Made by a program: the position numbers and the translations under genes. Source: Bacteroidota bacterium (GTDB lineage Bacteria; Chlamydiota; Chlamydiia; Chlamydiales; FEN-1388). Taken from it: DNA of 64,000 bases. The notes beneath the pieces are model-generated. The model worked only from the letters and a program-made list of their open reading frames with translations. It was not told the origin of the DNA and ran no database searches. Numbering within the stretch: the stretch's first letter is position 1; every line of letters starts with the position of its first letter. The DNA is taken from the NCBI GenBank assembly GCA_013285825.1, contig JABDGV010000001.1, positions 1-64,000 on the forward strand. Direction: 5' to 3'. Of this stretch, positions 9,301-18,709 are shown one piece after another.

Positions 9301-12300
9301 AAAGGCGAAGAGGGCACTGCTTTTATTAATGAATACTCAGTCTATGCCAATGTAAGGACGGAAGGTGCTTTCACAGCAGATGACTTGTTAAAACTAAAAT
9401 TATTATCCCCCGGCTGGGGTTTTGCAGGAGCCGCTTCCAAAGCGCTCACCAATCTCAATATCTTACTTACGGATGCCCCAACACTCGCAGCAAGAAAAGA
9501 GGCGCAGGTACTGATTAATTCACTCATCTTACGCCCAAACGTCCTTAACAAAGAGGTCATTGAAAATAATAAGCAGGTTGTTGAGGAGATTATTCAAAAA
9601 TTACATAAATCATACACCTCCTCACTCAAAGACCCCCAAAACTACGACAAAGCCATCAATACCCTTACTCTTCTTCATCGCTTAACTCAAGAACCTGCAA
9701 TCAAGGATGTTTTAAAGTTAGAAAAAAATTATCTTAATGACTTCTTTAACCTTGTTCCAGACTTTAAAAAACGACCAAAAGAGCAGCAAGCATATTTTTT
9801 TCAGCACCTCTTTGTTGCTCTTCAAGAGTCCTATCCGAATCCTGAATCGATGCTCGATATGCTTAAAGTATCAGCAACCAGTAAGGATCCAACTAAACCG
9901 ATAGTCCAACATGGCCGTGAGCAGATCGAGCAAGCATTTATTGCATTTAACTATCTACAAAAAAATCAAATCAATGATGACTCAAGATTTACCTATGGGT
10001 TTAAGAAGGCATCAGAGTTCATGCTTAATGTCAACCTAGCCCTTGAACAAACCGATAAAGCATCAAGAGACCATTTTCTAAACACTCTCGTACATAAAAC
10101 GAAAACTGAAACAGGTGATACGACGTTTGATTGGAAGGTCAATTCGCCCTATTTTACCTCTGGTGAGTTTAGTTTCCGCCTTGACAAAGGGCAGTTCTTA
10201 GAAAAAGGGAAAGCGACAACACTTTTAGATCCATCTATAGAGGATTCCGATCTCTTCGGAGAAATGGGACTACCCAAAGGAATAATATGGCGTATTTCTT
10301 ATAACGAAGATAAAAAGAGCGGCACAAAGTTCACACTCTATGATACCGATCTGACAGTCAAAGGGGAGAAGGACAAAATCCCTGTTCGAATCGTTGAGTC
10401 GGAAAATCCTACTGGAGGGAAAAAGAGCGCCTTTCAAAGACAGTTCGATAAAGTTTGGCATGAATATGTCCCAACCGGAGTTGACGGCGATGGTGTAACC
10501 TCTTGTCAAATTCCCGAAGAGTACCGATTTTTATTCGGCGGAAGAAGCATGTGGGTTGATGTTGAAAGCGCACAAACAAATCCCAAAGCCGTCCTGGCCG
10601 ATCCATTAACTCCCGGCAAGATCTCCCTATCAAAGCGCGAAGATGTATCCCTCTCTCCTTCTGGAAAAGGACTCCAGATCAACTCTATCAAACATAAAGA
10701 GTATGGATCTGTAGTTCAAGTAGTACCAGGCTCATACCTGCATCAAGTAATCACATCTATTGATCCAAGAGGCGCCTGCTATAAAAAAGAGACAGGCGAA
10801 GTTACCCTCATTTTCCCAAAATCGCACCTCCATCCGCCGGGAGCCTTTTCTGAAATGATGGCAGTGATCAATACCAAGGGAGAGCTTTCATTTCCAGGGA
10901 TTGGAACAGAATTTGTAAGCCAGGGAGAAATCCACCAAACCTCAACAGATCAAAGAGAGCTTATCCCGTCCGGTATCCATGGTTTTCAGGTGCTCAAGGA
11001 TGTCAAAAAGAACAAAGAGAAGATCCTGATGCCTATGAGCGAGCTAATGCCTGTCAGCGAGCAGCAGGTTCGCCAAAAAGGGGGTACATCTGAGGGCGAA
11101 AAGGATTATCGAAGATACCACACAGATGTTATCCAAAAATTTACTTCCACCGATGCCGATATTCCTCTTGTCACTATGGACATAGAAACAATTGCTGGGG
11201 AAAGGGTGCTCACCTCCAAAGATCCAGCCACAAATGCCTACATGGGCTATGTATATTTGACTCAAAAACGCGATCAAGAAGCATTAGCATTTTTTGAAAA
11301 AAGCATAACGAATAATATACCTACCAAGGAATTGAAGGAGATTTATTCCTGGATTGAGAAATGGCCCGACACTTCAGAAGCTTCCTCAAAAATCAAAATC
11401 AGCATGTGGATGAGCATGCTCAAATGGGAATGCGCACAAACTAAAGATGAAAAAACCACGTTCGAACTTAAACCGCGCGATGATCTTATCAACAAGATTT
11501 TAACTGAAACTCTCTTCATCTCCTCAGACGATGAAAAAGTGAAAAAGCTCTCTTCTGGTGACAGTAAAGATCTTCCTAAAGATGTACTCGATGCCATGGA
11601 GAAGAATCTTACCAAGGATCAATTTACCTTTCTTATTCGCACATTAACAGGGCCTTCAACTTCTGAAGAAAAACTCTCTATGCATATTTCAGAGGCAGTT
11701 AAAGGGGTTGTAGAGCGATACCAACAAAAAATGACGGGAAAACAAAAAACAGCCCATATGGGCGAAACTCTCGGTTCATTTACACCTGATATTCTTGCCC
11801 TTCCACTCTATCTTGGCATGGATATCAGCAAAAAACTGGAAACTAAAGAAGAGCTTCGAGCCTTTTACCAATTGCTTGCATCCTCTCCAGATGCAAGCAT
11901 GATCGACTACTTCCCAGCTCTCTGTACACATATCTTTAAAGCAAAAAGCAAAGATGACTTAAAAGAGCTCAAAGAGGCCATCAACAGTTGTATGCCTCGT
12001 AGTATTACTGGGCCGCAGTTCAAGTCATTCTTTATCAAGTGTCTTGCTGTGCAAGAAAAGCGTATTGACAAGGGACAAAAAGAGAGCACTTTTTCATTCC
12101 CAGAAATAGCCAAAGGCATTCGAAGCTTAGGGTTGCTTCAAGCTTTGTCAGTAGGTAAAGGGTTAATGAAATCTGGTAAAGACGCCGCAGGCAACGTCAT
12201 GCAGTTGTTCAAACCCGAAGATGAGTCTAAGCCCGTTGAACTAAAACCTCCGAAAACGCCTATTGATGAAGAGATGGATGCCATAAAGTCATTTATGGTT

Positions 12301-15300
12301 GCTGTTACAGAACTCGCCGATAGCGCCAAAAAAGAGAGTGAGGTCGGAAAAGTACCTGAACCAGAAAAAAAGAGGCCAGATCCTGTAAGCAAAGAAGTAG
12401 GAGCCGATTTTCATACAGAACTTCAAAAGAAAATCGAAAAAGATACCCTAATCTTGCCAGAGCCTCCAAAAGAGACCAAGCCAAAACCTTCCGAACCGCT
12501 TGTAAACAATAAAGAAACCCATGGAGTGTATGGAGAAGTCAACATAATTAGTCCAAAGGTTGACCCACTTAAACCTTTAACAATCACGAAAGTTACTGAA
12601 CCAAACAAAAAGGTAGAAGAGTTCTTTGATAAAGGCCCAGAAATAATGAAGGGTAAATTCAAGGAGTTCAAAGAGGATACAGATGCGTTCCTTGAACAGA
12701 CTTCCCTGAATGTAGAGATAAGCGAAGAGGGCTGTAAAGAGCTTTTAAAAACTTTTAAAGCTGTGCAGACAAATACCAGCACGATGCAAAAGAAATATAA
12801 AAACGACATCTATCAAGCGGTCAACGGCACTCTTCCAAAAGAGGAGCTTGAAAAAGTTAAAAGAGTCCAGACAACCTCTCATAAGGAAATAAGCATGGAC
12901 CGCATTGTCGGTGCCTATGCTCAAGGAACCAAGAACTTAGAAGCGCTTCTTAAAAGTGTCGGTAGAACCGATGTCGATATCGGCAAGCTGGAAAAAGACA
13001 TTAAAACGTACATGCTGAACACGCTCGCAAGCAACCAAGCTAAACAGCTCGTCTCCAAGCTTGAGAAACGTACAGATGCTGACCTCCAGGATAACGACTG
13101 GAAGAAAGATATCTATGAACTCGCCCTCAGCGAACAGCACTATTCTATGGGCGAGCCCGGCTGCAGGCCCTATCTTATGCTTGAGTATATGAAAGGTTTT
13201 ACCCTTCGAAAAGAGAATATCGAACTTGCACGCAACTTAGTCAACAACCCAAATTCCATTAATAAGCTGCCCCCAGGTATGGGTAAAACCGCGTCCGTTA
13301 TTCCCCTCTTTGCCGCTCTCATGGCGCAAAAGGAGGGTATCCTTGCAACAATTGTACTTCCCGACTGGCTCTATAACGCCAACAGAAATGAGCTCGACCG
13401 AATTCTTAAAGACAACTTCGGTATTGAACAATTTTGCCTTGAAGTGCCGATGAGCCGAGAGCTCTCTAACGAAGATTTCGATTACTTCACTCAGCGATGT
13501 ACAGACACTATTCATCAAAAAGGAGTCATGCTCACAACTCGGCAGAGCTTACAAGTACTTCATGACCTCTTTGATGATCTTGAAATAAAGCTCAAAGCAG
13601 CAAAATCTGGATCTACCGAAGAGACTGCAATATTTACAAAGTATCAGAAATTGGGAACACTTCTAAGTATACTTGACGACCGAATGGCTAAGTTAACCGA
13701 CGAGGTCGACTCAATCAATGATCTTCACCAAGAGGTCAATAAGAGCGAAGGAGAAAAGGCTCCGGTAGAGCCTTGGAAACGTTCAACAGCTCTCGACATC
13801 TATAAACAGATTTTAAATGCTGATGATATAATTTCCCAAAACCTATTCATGCTGAAAAATGCCCTCCTTCAAAACACCCATGTAGATCTTCCTCCAGAAA
13901 CAAAAAAAGAGGCGCTTAAAGAGCTTGTTGCAGGCTATGTAGAAGGTAAAAACGATGAAGTCAAAAAGATTTATACTTCGTATCTTCTCCATGGGACTGT
14001 AGATAAAAAAGAGCTCAATGAGGACAACATCCCAAAGATAATTGCAGACCTCGCCAAATCAAACCCTTCCGAATATGAAAAGATCATCGCACTGAAAGTA
14101 TTCATCAGTGAAACACTCCCCAACTCCTGCCTTGTAACTGGTGGCGGTGTCAAGGGTGGTTATGGACGACGGGAAAAATGGGAAGAGGTAGGGCCCCATA
14201 AATTAGCGGGCTCTGAATACAGTAATGAGTTTGAACTGGTTGGCTTTACCATTCAAAACTACCTTCAAGAAGGGATGAATGAACCACAAGCCACAGCCTT
14301 TATTGAAGCAATTCGTGCAGCCATCCAAAAAGACCGCTCGGTTGGAGAAGAGTTTATTGAAATGAAGGAAACTCCAACCTATCAAAGAGTACTCAAAGAG
14401 TATGGCATTGATCTGGAATTGCTTTTGGGCGATGAGGGCGATATTCCCAAAATCTTAGCTAAGCTCAATGATCCCACAAAACTTGAGCGCCGGCTCACCT
14501 TCTGTGAAGAATTCGTCCTGCCAAAACTCAAATACAATATACAACAGGTCTCTGCTGACGCCTACGACTTAGATGATATGGGTCGATCTTCGGCCGGTAT
14601 GACAGGAACTCCCTATAACAAGGATACATTCTCTGATAAAGCTGATTTAACTGGAGCCACTCGTAAAGGCGCAGATGGCCGCACCTTCTGGGCAGTTGTC
14701 AAACATGCAGATGATATGAAGGTGACAACGCTTAAAGGCACGACTCAAGCTGAAGTTCGTGATGCTACTATAAACCTTATTACGGAATATGACGGCATTA
14801 TTGATCCGGGCGTCTATACAAAAGGTAAAACTACTTTTGAACAGGCTGCTCAGGCTGCAGAAGCCGTCGAGAAAAGCGGCGATAAAGTGACTAAATATAT
14901 CCTCTACAATGATGGAGGCGATATTTACGCTTTAAGTGTCGAAAATAAAACGACGCAAAAATTTAAATCGATAGTCCCCCCGCCTGATCTAGGCACCTAT
15001 AAAACAATTTATACAGACTTTATTGGGGTCGATATCAAACAAAAGCCTGGTGCAAAGTTTGTTTTAACTATCGGAAATAACCTTTTCACAAAGGACTTTA
15101 TCCAGGCAGTCATGCGCTTAAGAGAGCTTCTCAAAGGACAAATGTTCGATGTGATTTTAACTCCAGAAGTTGAAAAAACCATCCGAGAACTCTTGGAAAA
15201 ACCAGAGGGGAAAATCACTATCCAAGATGTGATTGCCTATTGTGAGTACAACCAGGATCAGTATGTCCAAAAGGACAATTTGGCTGCTGAGAAGAGAAAG

Positions 15301-17199
15301 ATCGAACGCTTACCCAAACAGGCGCTTTTCAAAGCACGTGTACGAGCTTCAGCCTTTGCAACAGCTAAAGATATTCCATCGATCAAGAATGCCTATGAAG
15401 GGAGAAAAAAATATATCCTCCGAGAGACAAAGCAATCTCTGGAGGATTTAGCTAAAGTCAAAACGAAGATTAAGAGCGAAGAGAGCATTGAACAGGTTAA
15501 AAAGAAAACTGAAGAGACCCTGAAATCAATCCTCAATCCTACAGGCAGTATGATGGAGGATTTAGCTATAGGGATGAAGAAGAAGGTAGCCGAAGAGACC
15601 CTCTTCAACCCAATGATGCTGGAAGGACAAAGACTCGGAGGCAAATTTGCAGAAGGACAAAACCTGCCACTACAAGGCTACGACGAAATCTTTAAATTGG
15701 CACAGACAAAAACGATGAGTGATGCAAGCGATCATCTCAAAACTCGTAAAGGTATACATACATCTCTTATTCCGGAATTTGATGAGACAACCTGCTCGCA
15801 AGGCCAAGGACAGGTCGTTACTGTCTGCTCTGTTCAGCAGCAACAGCAGCAGCAGCAAGCGCAACAACAGCAAGCGCAACAACAGCAAGCGCAACAACAG
15901 CAGCAGCAACGAAGCACAATTGAATTTTATGGCATAGATAAGGGTTGGAATTCCCTTTTCATTAAAGATGGCAAGTACAACGCACTCCCGCTTTCAGATT
16001 TACCATCGTTAGGTAAAAGGATATACAACATAGAATATCGCCTTGATGTTCTTCGAAATGTAGAGACTCGGGTATCTCCCAATATCGGGTCAAAACCACT
16101 TCAATATCTCGTATGGATGGCGCCAAACCCCTTTAGTTCAAATCAAAAGCCTTCAATTCTTTATCTAGACTCAAGCGATTTTCAGGAGTTTTTACACTGC
16201 TATGATACGGATCAATCTTCTGGTAAACAATTATTTTCAGCTATAGCTCTCTCTGACAAAGGACCTTTGACTATTCGGGGTAAGAACATCGTAGATATTG
16301 AGAAGGACATAGAAAAAGAGGAGCTTAAGGCACTCGATAAGCTCCTAACAGCGCCCGCCAATTTTACTGTTGAAGCAGAAATTGATGCTATCAATCGCAT
16401 AAAGAATAGAAAAGATATAGATACCAACGAGAAAAATGTACTCAACAAACTCTTGAAGGGACAATCTACTACTGCTGAAAATGAAACCAAAGCCTTAGAA
16501 AGCATAAAAGAAAAAGTATCTTCGTGGACATATGAACAGACAGTCAAGGATACGTTTGCAGCAGGAGCTGTCGGGAAGCTTACCGAACCGAATGAAATCA
16601 AAGCGCTTGATCGAATAAATGAGAAAAAGCAGCTCTTAGCCGATAGAGAGAAATTATATGATGGAATTGTACAAGGTAAGCTTTTGAGCGGCTGTATGGA
16701 TTTTTCAGATGAAAACGAAAAACTTGCACTCCATCGAATATTTATGAATGAGACGGTAACTAACTTAAGAAGGTTTGATAAAGTAACGTACGAGAAAAGC
16801 AGAGATATAAATTATCGTATAGACGAAAGGCGAAAGATTGAATCTGGATTGAGTCTTGTAGGTATCCTGTTCGCCGCTCAAAAGGCAAAATATCAATCTC
16901 CCTTCTACAAAGATACTCCCTCAGATAAAACAACATTTGTGAACATAATGAGAGACTTGCTCCCTCTTAGTTCTGGCCTTATGACTACCCTTTTTATGGA
17001 TAATTATTCAGGGACAAATGAGGAAAAAGCAGCACTCAACGACTTTGTCGAAAAAGCACGAAAAGAGGGTTTAGAGAAGAAGGGAAGCAACTCAGCAGAG
17101 AACAAAAACTTCCTGAACAATATAGAATATATTGAAAAACGCCTTAAAGAGGGACTGCCTCCTAAGCCTCCAGAGCCAAAAATTAACTGGAATGAGTAA
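6337..17199 (+). CDS. Giant 3620-residue ATPase with helicase-like core (DUF3638-like)
   Basis: Among the largest bacterial proteins. A helicase-like ATPase core lies near residues 2300-2770: Walker A PPGMGKT (2312-2318), a motif Ia-like ILATIVLPDWL, a Ib-like MLTTRQSLQVL, a DExD-type DEVD (2455-2458), and SAGMTGTPYN (2752-2761), in the place of motif III. This order matches the DUF3638/DUF3645 regions of very large proteins in eukaryotes and environmental chlamydiae; that match is from memory. The N-terminal 2300 residues are mostly helical and charged, with a PPPPPK stretch and a TPR-like YMGYVYLTQKRDQEALAFF. A poly-Q/A run spans 3167-3191. There is no signal peptide. RBS GAAGGA lies six bases before the ATG. 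It may be a cytosolic remodelling ATPase or a secreted effector; neither is proven. Confidence 0.85.
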   Translation: MGSEIHSYISGNENVRVILTYGKESVKISKKELNKRIETAADKIRTHEEFKPTEGTLVHIRVRGNSIEAETKKGWVNAETLEPVPVIPQSNLEIAASFLGEVIEKIVKQLNKIYLFLFPNKPIPMSVEAEKLGEIVGAVLKDGKVSIKTAMEYWKSHVEKEPRSKERDELLDSFNSCLSILKELESLDSISLKDGTPDHFANKFASINEGILKRIEKLKEGDKVVIPGGYWTESKETQEPKFNDCLIEITKSKDGTFSMRMQAPEKELAEEFEDTTTFVKEGIKLENLERGLPQMLMLRFKDASQSQEMVPIPGMYGKFAQSAIKKGTEGLQANVKEASKVMKKGDMELKELGEGGKAKKEEKEKPTQMYGISTARDVFSLFPSEKPVKEIALENPTEQSGQVSTDKSLKKRVHTTAERLVRSQVKESKLYDNFARKTFQADFDLLNSFIQVQNWHSFKDMRMVVKQSAEKLLISLTGAEKEGGKSRAEKIGNEEEVQVWLKQLQQTLKLVDHLENTIPKKAQEESQNVKNIGAVQLPKIISPKSGSGTSDLKGIENCDLKLLSTKVESLDGLKELNKTLDAVVKAGEWTILSSSIDKIINQIKIPETLTEKDIESWGKELESLNQVFFATSLYGGDAKTPNTERMISIMSMSMHFDTLLCQHAILKGCDKKDVPIISNSNLLQKVLDNDVFASVGSKEARAQAEKVRTYFQEQKERPIDYFPQASKDEKMTNVYSRLNEKYGLKNEQSNYARNIDFQGKLPPLFSQARQTALLSSMVACGFSNVQEPMNRIFSNIGQGLRGIVGAIRRKMKGPELDNLDWVKDRPEYGQKALNSYVKNHFGSIPKEGFKIQQTVDPNTKVSLTNLNLQKDTDLPMDSLIIHPFGIALTSKLTAKYAERKDAPPPPPKTDEEIKREKELAAQSTGVQPPEKKKAPPLSFDPNVTVERLEKISPLKGVTKDNISLSSTDNKDVSNDQYCKNNFFEPMFGKGEEGTAFINEYSVYANVRTEGAFTADDLLKLKLLSPGWGFAGAASKALTNLNILLTDAPTLAARKEAQVLINSLILRPNVLNKEVIENNKQVVEEIIQKLHKSYTSSLKDPQNYDKAINTLTLLHRLTQEPAIKDVLKLEKNYLNDFFNLVPDFKKRPKEQQAYFFQHLFVALQESYPNPESMLDMLKVSATSKDPTKPIVQHGREQIEQAFIAFNYLQKNQINDDSRFTYGFKKASEFMLNVNLALEQTDKASRDHFLNTLVHKTKTETGDTTFDWKVNSPYFTSGEFSFRLDKGQFLEKGKATTLLDPSIEDSDLFGEMGLPKGIIWRISYNEDKKSGTKFTLYDTDLTVKGEKDKIPVRIVESENPTGGKKSAFQRQFDKVWHEYVPTGVDGDGVTSCQIPEEYRFLFGGRSMWVDVESAQTNPKAVLADPLTPGKISLSKREDVSLSPSGKGLQINSIKHKEYGSVVQVVPGSYLHQVITSIDPRGACYKKETGEVTLIFPKSHLHPPGAFSEMMAVINTKGELSFPGIGTEFVSQGEIHQTSTDQRELIPSGIHGFQVLKDVKKNKEKILMPMSELMPVSEQQVRQKGGTSEGEKDYRRYHTDVIQKFTSTDADIPLVTMDIETIAGERVLTSKDPATNAYMGYVYLTQKRDQEALAFFEKSITNNIPTKELKEIYSWIEKWPDTSEASSKIKISMWMSMLKWECAQTKDEKTTFELKPRDDLINKILTETLFISSDDEKVKKLSSGDSKDLPKDVLDAMEKNLTKDQFTFLIRTLTGPSTSEEKLSMHISEAVKGVVERYQQKMTGKQKTAHMGETLGSFTPDILALPLYLGMDISKKLETKEELRAFYQLLASSPDASMIDYFPALCTHIFKAKSKDDLKELKEAINSCMPRSITGPQFKSFFIKCLAVQEKRIDKGQKESTFSFPEIAKGIRSLGLLQALSVGKGLMKSGKDAAGNVMQLFKPEDESKPVELKPPKTPIDEEMDAIKSFMVAVTELADSAKKESEVGKVPEPEKKRPDPVSKEVGADFHTELQKKIEKDTLILPEPPKETKPKPSEPLVNNKETHGVYGEVNIISPKVDPLKPLTITKVTEPNKKVEEFFDKGPEIMKGKFKEFKEDTDAFLEQTSLNVEISEEGCKELLKTFKAVQTNTSTMQKKYKNDIYQAVNGTLPKEELEKVKRVQTTSHKEISMDRIVGAYAQGTKNLEALLKSVGRTDVDIGKLEKDIKTYMLNTLASNQAKQLVSKLEKRTDADLQDNDWKKDIYELALSEQHYSMGEPGCRPYLMLEYMKGFTLRKENIELARNLVNNPNSINKLPPGMGKTASVIPLFAALMAQKEGILATIVLPDWLYNANRNELDRILKDNFGIEQFCLEVPMSRELSNEDFDYFTQRCTDTIHQKGVMLTTRQSLQVLHDLFDDLEIKLKAAKSGSTEETAIFTKYQKLGTLLSILDDRMAKLTDEVDSINDLHQEVNKSEGEKAPVEPWKRSTALDIYKQILNADDIISQNLFMLKNALLQNTHVDLPPETKKEALKELVAGYVEGKNDEVKKIYTSYLLHGTVDKKELNEDNIPKIIADLAKSNPSEYEKIIALKVFISETLPNSCLVTGGGVKGGYGRREKWEEVGPHKLAGSEYSNEFELVGFTIQNYLQEGMNEPQATAFIEAIRAAIQKDRSVGEEFIEMKETPTYQRVLKEYGIDLELLLGDEGDIPKILAKLNDPTKLERRLTFCEEFVLPKLKYNIQQVSADAYDLDDMGRSSAGMTGTPYNKDTFSDKADLTGATRKGADGRTFWAVVKHADDMKVTTLKGTTQAEVRDATINLITEYDGIIDPGVYTKGKTTFEQAAQAAEAVEKSGDKVTKYILYNDGGDIYALSVENKTTQKFKSIVPPPDLGTYKTIYTDFIGVDIKQKPGAKFVLTIGNNLFTKDFIQAVMRLRELLKGQMFDVILTPEVEKTIRELLEKPEGKITIQDVIAYCEYNQDQYVQKDNLAAEKRKIERLPKQALFKARVRASAFATAKDIPSIKNAYEGRKKYILRETKQSLEDLAKVKTKIKSEESIEQVKKKTEETLKSILNPTGSMMEDLAIGMKKKVAEETLFNPMMLEGQRLGGKFAEGQNLPLQGYDEIFKLAQTKTMSDASDHLKTRKGIHTSLIPEFDETTCSQGQGQVVTVCSVQQQQQQQQAQQQQAQQQQAQQQQQQRSTIEFYGIDKGWNSLFIKDGKYNALPLSDLPSLGKRIYNIEYRLDVLRNVETRVSPNIGSKPLQYLVWMAPNPFSSNQKPSILYLDSSDFQEFLHCYDTDQSSGKQLFSAIALSDKGPLTIRGKNIVDIEKDIEKEELKALDKLLTAPANFTVEAEIDAINRIKNRKDIDTNEKNVLNKLLKGQSTTAENETKALESIKEKVSSWTYEQTVKDTFAAGAVGKLTEPNEIKALDRINEKKQLLADREKLYDGIVQGKLLSGCMDFSDENEKLALHRIFMNETVTNLRRFDKVTYEKSRDINYRIDERRKIESGLSLVGILFAAQKAKYQSPFYKDTPSDKTTFVNIMRDLLPLSSGLMTTLFMDNYSGTNEEKAALNDFVEKARKEGLEKKGSNSAENKNFLNNIEYIEKRLKEGLPPKPPEPKINWNE
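15832..15909 (+). repeat. Poly-glutamine coding repeat (QQQQA units)
   Basis: CAA/CAG codons encode residues 3167-3191 of the giant ATPase. Three alanines (GCG) divide the tract at intervals of five codons, so at DNA level it is a 15-base tandem repeat inside a longer CAG/CAA run. Such tracts change length by slippage, so the number of units probably varies between strains. It sits between the helicase-like core and the C-terminal region and probably acts as a flexible linker. Confidence 0.9.
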
Positions 17200-17207
17200 T
17201 TAAGTGC

Positions 17208-18023
17208 TTACTGGGAATCTCCATAGCACGTAACAAGACCTTTCTGCCTATTGAGAATGTCCTTTGCTTCACTATCAGAAACAATGCGGCCAAAATTGGA
17301 CCAGGTAAACTGTATATCTGCAATTTCAGGATCAAAGAGAGCTTTTCGAGCATCCGAATAGGCATATCGAAGGCCTATAAACTCGACTCCCCGCTTTATA
17401 GCTGCATCTTCAACTTCTTTGAGATGGCTCGCCTTATCATTGATAAAGAGAACCCGATCAACAAAAACATCATTTTGTTCGAGCAGTTGAAAGAGCGCCT
17501 CTCCCTTGGAAGTTCCAGAAGTGAAGAGAATGCCGTGGCGATAGAGAACGCCATGCTCGTTTAAGTTAAGGAAGTAGTCGTGCGGAATGGGAGCAGTCCT
17601 TGTAAGATCAATATTGTTCGCTAAAAGCTGCTGCCAGGTACAGGTTGCAAGAGTAAGCCCTTGGGTGGTGAGCCCCATGATAGTAAAGCCTTCATCCTGC
17701 ATTTTAGAGATAATGGAGTCCGTTCCAGGTTCAACGATCTCCATAACGGACAAATGTCTGATAGCCCAAAATTCATCAAGCAGCTTTTTTAATGCATCAT
17801 GAGCATTGAGACCTTTCGATAGATGCTGTTTATTCCTATACATAAACCACTCATCGCAGCCCAGCATCTGCTTGGGTATGAGCAAGGTATCGTCAATATC
17901 GAGCAGTATCAACGTAGATAGAGTACTATTGGGAATTATCTCTTTGAAAGAGTGCGCTTGCTTGATTTCCGCAGTGAGGGAAGAAAAGGTTACTGCACAA
18001 ATAATAAGAATGTTGCGTATCAT
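17208..18023 (-). CDS. Exported DUF2608 family HAD-like protein
   Basis: 271 residues from the ATG at 18023, which has GGTAGG just upstream; a TTG at 18035 is possible. A short signal peptide (IRNILIICAVTFSSLTA) is followed by HAD motif I LILLDIDDTLL. Later a T/S motif (GLTTQGL) and a lysine-containing FINDKASHLKEVEDA complete the phosphatase-like motif set. This resembles DUF2608, a HAD-superfamily group seen mainly in intracellular bacteria such as chlamydiae, rickettsiae and Legionella. It is probably a periplasmic or secreted phosphatase of unknown substrate. It is convergent with the giant ATPase gene, with only eight bases between stops. Confidence 0.82.
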   Translation of the reverse strand: MIRNILIICAVTFSSLTAEIKQAHSFKEIIPNSTLSTLILLDIDDTLLIPKQMLGCDEWFMYRNKQHLSKGLNAHDALKKLLDEFWAIRHLSVMEIVEPGTDSIISKMQDEGFTIMGLTTQGLTLATCTWQQLLANNIDLTRTAPIPHDYFLNLNEHGVLYRHGILFTSGTSKGEALFQLLEQNDVFVDRVLFINDKASHLKEVEDAAIKRGVEFIGLRYAYSDARKALFDPEIADIQFTWSNFGRIVSDSEAKDILNRQKGLVTCYGDSQ

Positions 18024-18088
18024 AGTACCTACCAAAATAAAGCATGCAGTATCGTAAGCGAGTATTTATTAAATGGAAAGGAGTTCCC

Positions 18089-18676
18089 ATGAAGAACTGG
18101 TTTCGCATATTTGCCTGCATGCTGTCATTAAATAGCGTTCAAGCAGAGGAAGTTCAACAAATGCAAACTCAAGAAGTGCAAGAAGTGAAAAGTCAAAAAT
18201 TATTGCCAACAAAAGTTCTTATCGAAACAAATCAAGGTTCATTTGAAGTAACCTTATTTCCCGATATCGCGCCAAAAGCAGTTGAAAACTTTGTTAAACA
18301 TGCTCAAGACCACTATTACGACGGAACTATCTTTCACCGCGTAATACCTGGCTTTATGATTCAAGGCGGCGATCCACAAGGAACGGGAACAGGCGGAGAA
18401 TCAATCTGGGGTAAATCTTTTGAAGATGAGTTCAGCGAACATAAGAAATTTGATAAACCAGGAATACTCGCTATGGCTAACCGCGGTCCAAAAACCAACG
18501 GAAGCCAGTTCTTTATCACGGTAGCTCCCACACCCTGGCTCAACAAGCGCCATACGATCTTTGGCGAAGTGACAAAGGGATATGACGTTGTTCAAAAAAT
18601 TGAAAATACTCCTACCGGCGCTATGGATAAACCAAAAGAGCCGCAAAAAATCATCAAAATAACTGTTATTCGATAG
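18089..18676 (+). CDS. Exported cyclophilin-type peptidyl-prolyl cis-trans isomerase
   Basis: 195 residues. A signal peptide (MKNWFRIFACMLSLNSVQA) precedes a low-complexity EVQ-rich spacer and a complete cyclophilin domain with FHRVIPGFMIQGGDP, MANRGPKTNGSQFFIT and the loop TPWLNKRHTIFGEV. Catalytic Arg and Phe of the cyclophilin site are present in FHRV and QFFIT. Likely a periplasmic or envelope foldase that isomerises Xaa-Pro bonds in exported proteins. In an organism that exports proline-containing collagen-like proteins this may be relevant, but that is speculation. ATG at 18089 has a strong AAAGGAG at 18077-18083. Confidence 0.92.
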   Translation: MKNWFRIFACMLSLNSVQAEEVQQMQTQEVQEVKSQKLLPTKVLIETNQGSFEVTLFPDIAPKAVENFVKHAQDHYYDGTIFHRVIPGFMIQGGDPQGTGTGGESIWGKSFEDEFSEHKKFDKPGILAMANRGPKTNGSQFFITVAPTPWLNKRHTIFGEVTKGYDVVQKIENTPTGAMDKPKEPQKIIKITVIR

Positions 18677-18683
18677 TTCATTA

Positions 18684-18709
18684 AAGCCGAACTACTTGTA
18701 GTTCGGCTT
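18684..18709. terminator. Perfect 12-bp hairpin between convergent genes
   Basis: Bases 18684-18695 pair exactly with 18698-18709. The hairpin starts eight bases after the cyclophilin stop and includes the last codons and stop of the convergent GT25 gene. Neither side has a clean T-run, so it may be a weak bidirectional terminator or an mRNA 3'-end protector. Confidence 0.5.

Noticed and set aside
12423-12809. 128-codon minus-strand frame inside the giant gene
   Set aside because: Low-complexity Ser/Phe composition and no ribosome binding site; the plus frame is continuous for 11 kb.
15670-15909. Leucine-rich minus-strand frame
   Set aside because: It is the antisense of the CAG/CAA poly-Q tract.
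15832-15909. CRISPR-like or tandem array
   Set aside because: The 15-base periodicity is coding (QQQQA) and has no spacers.
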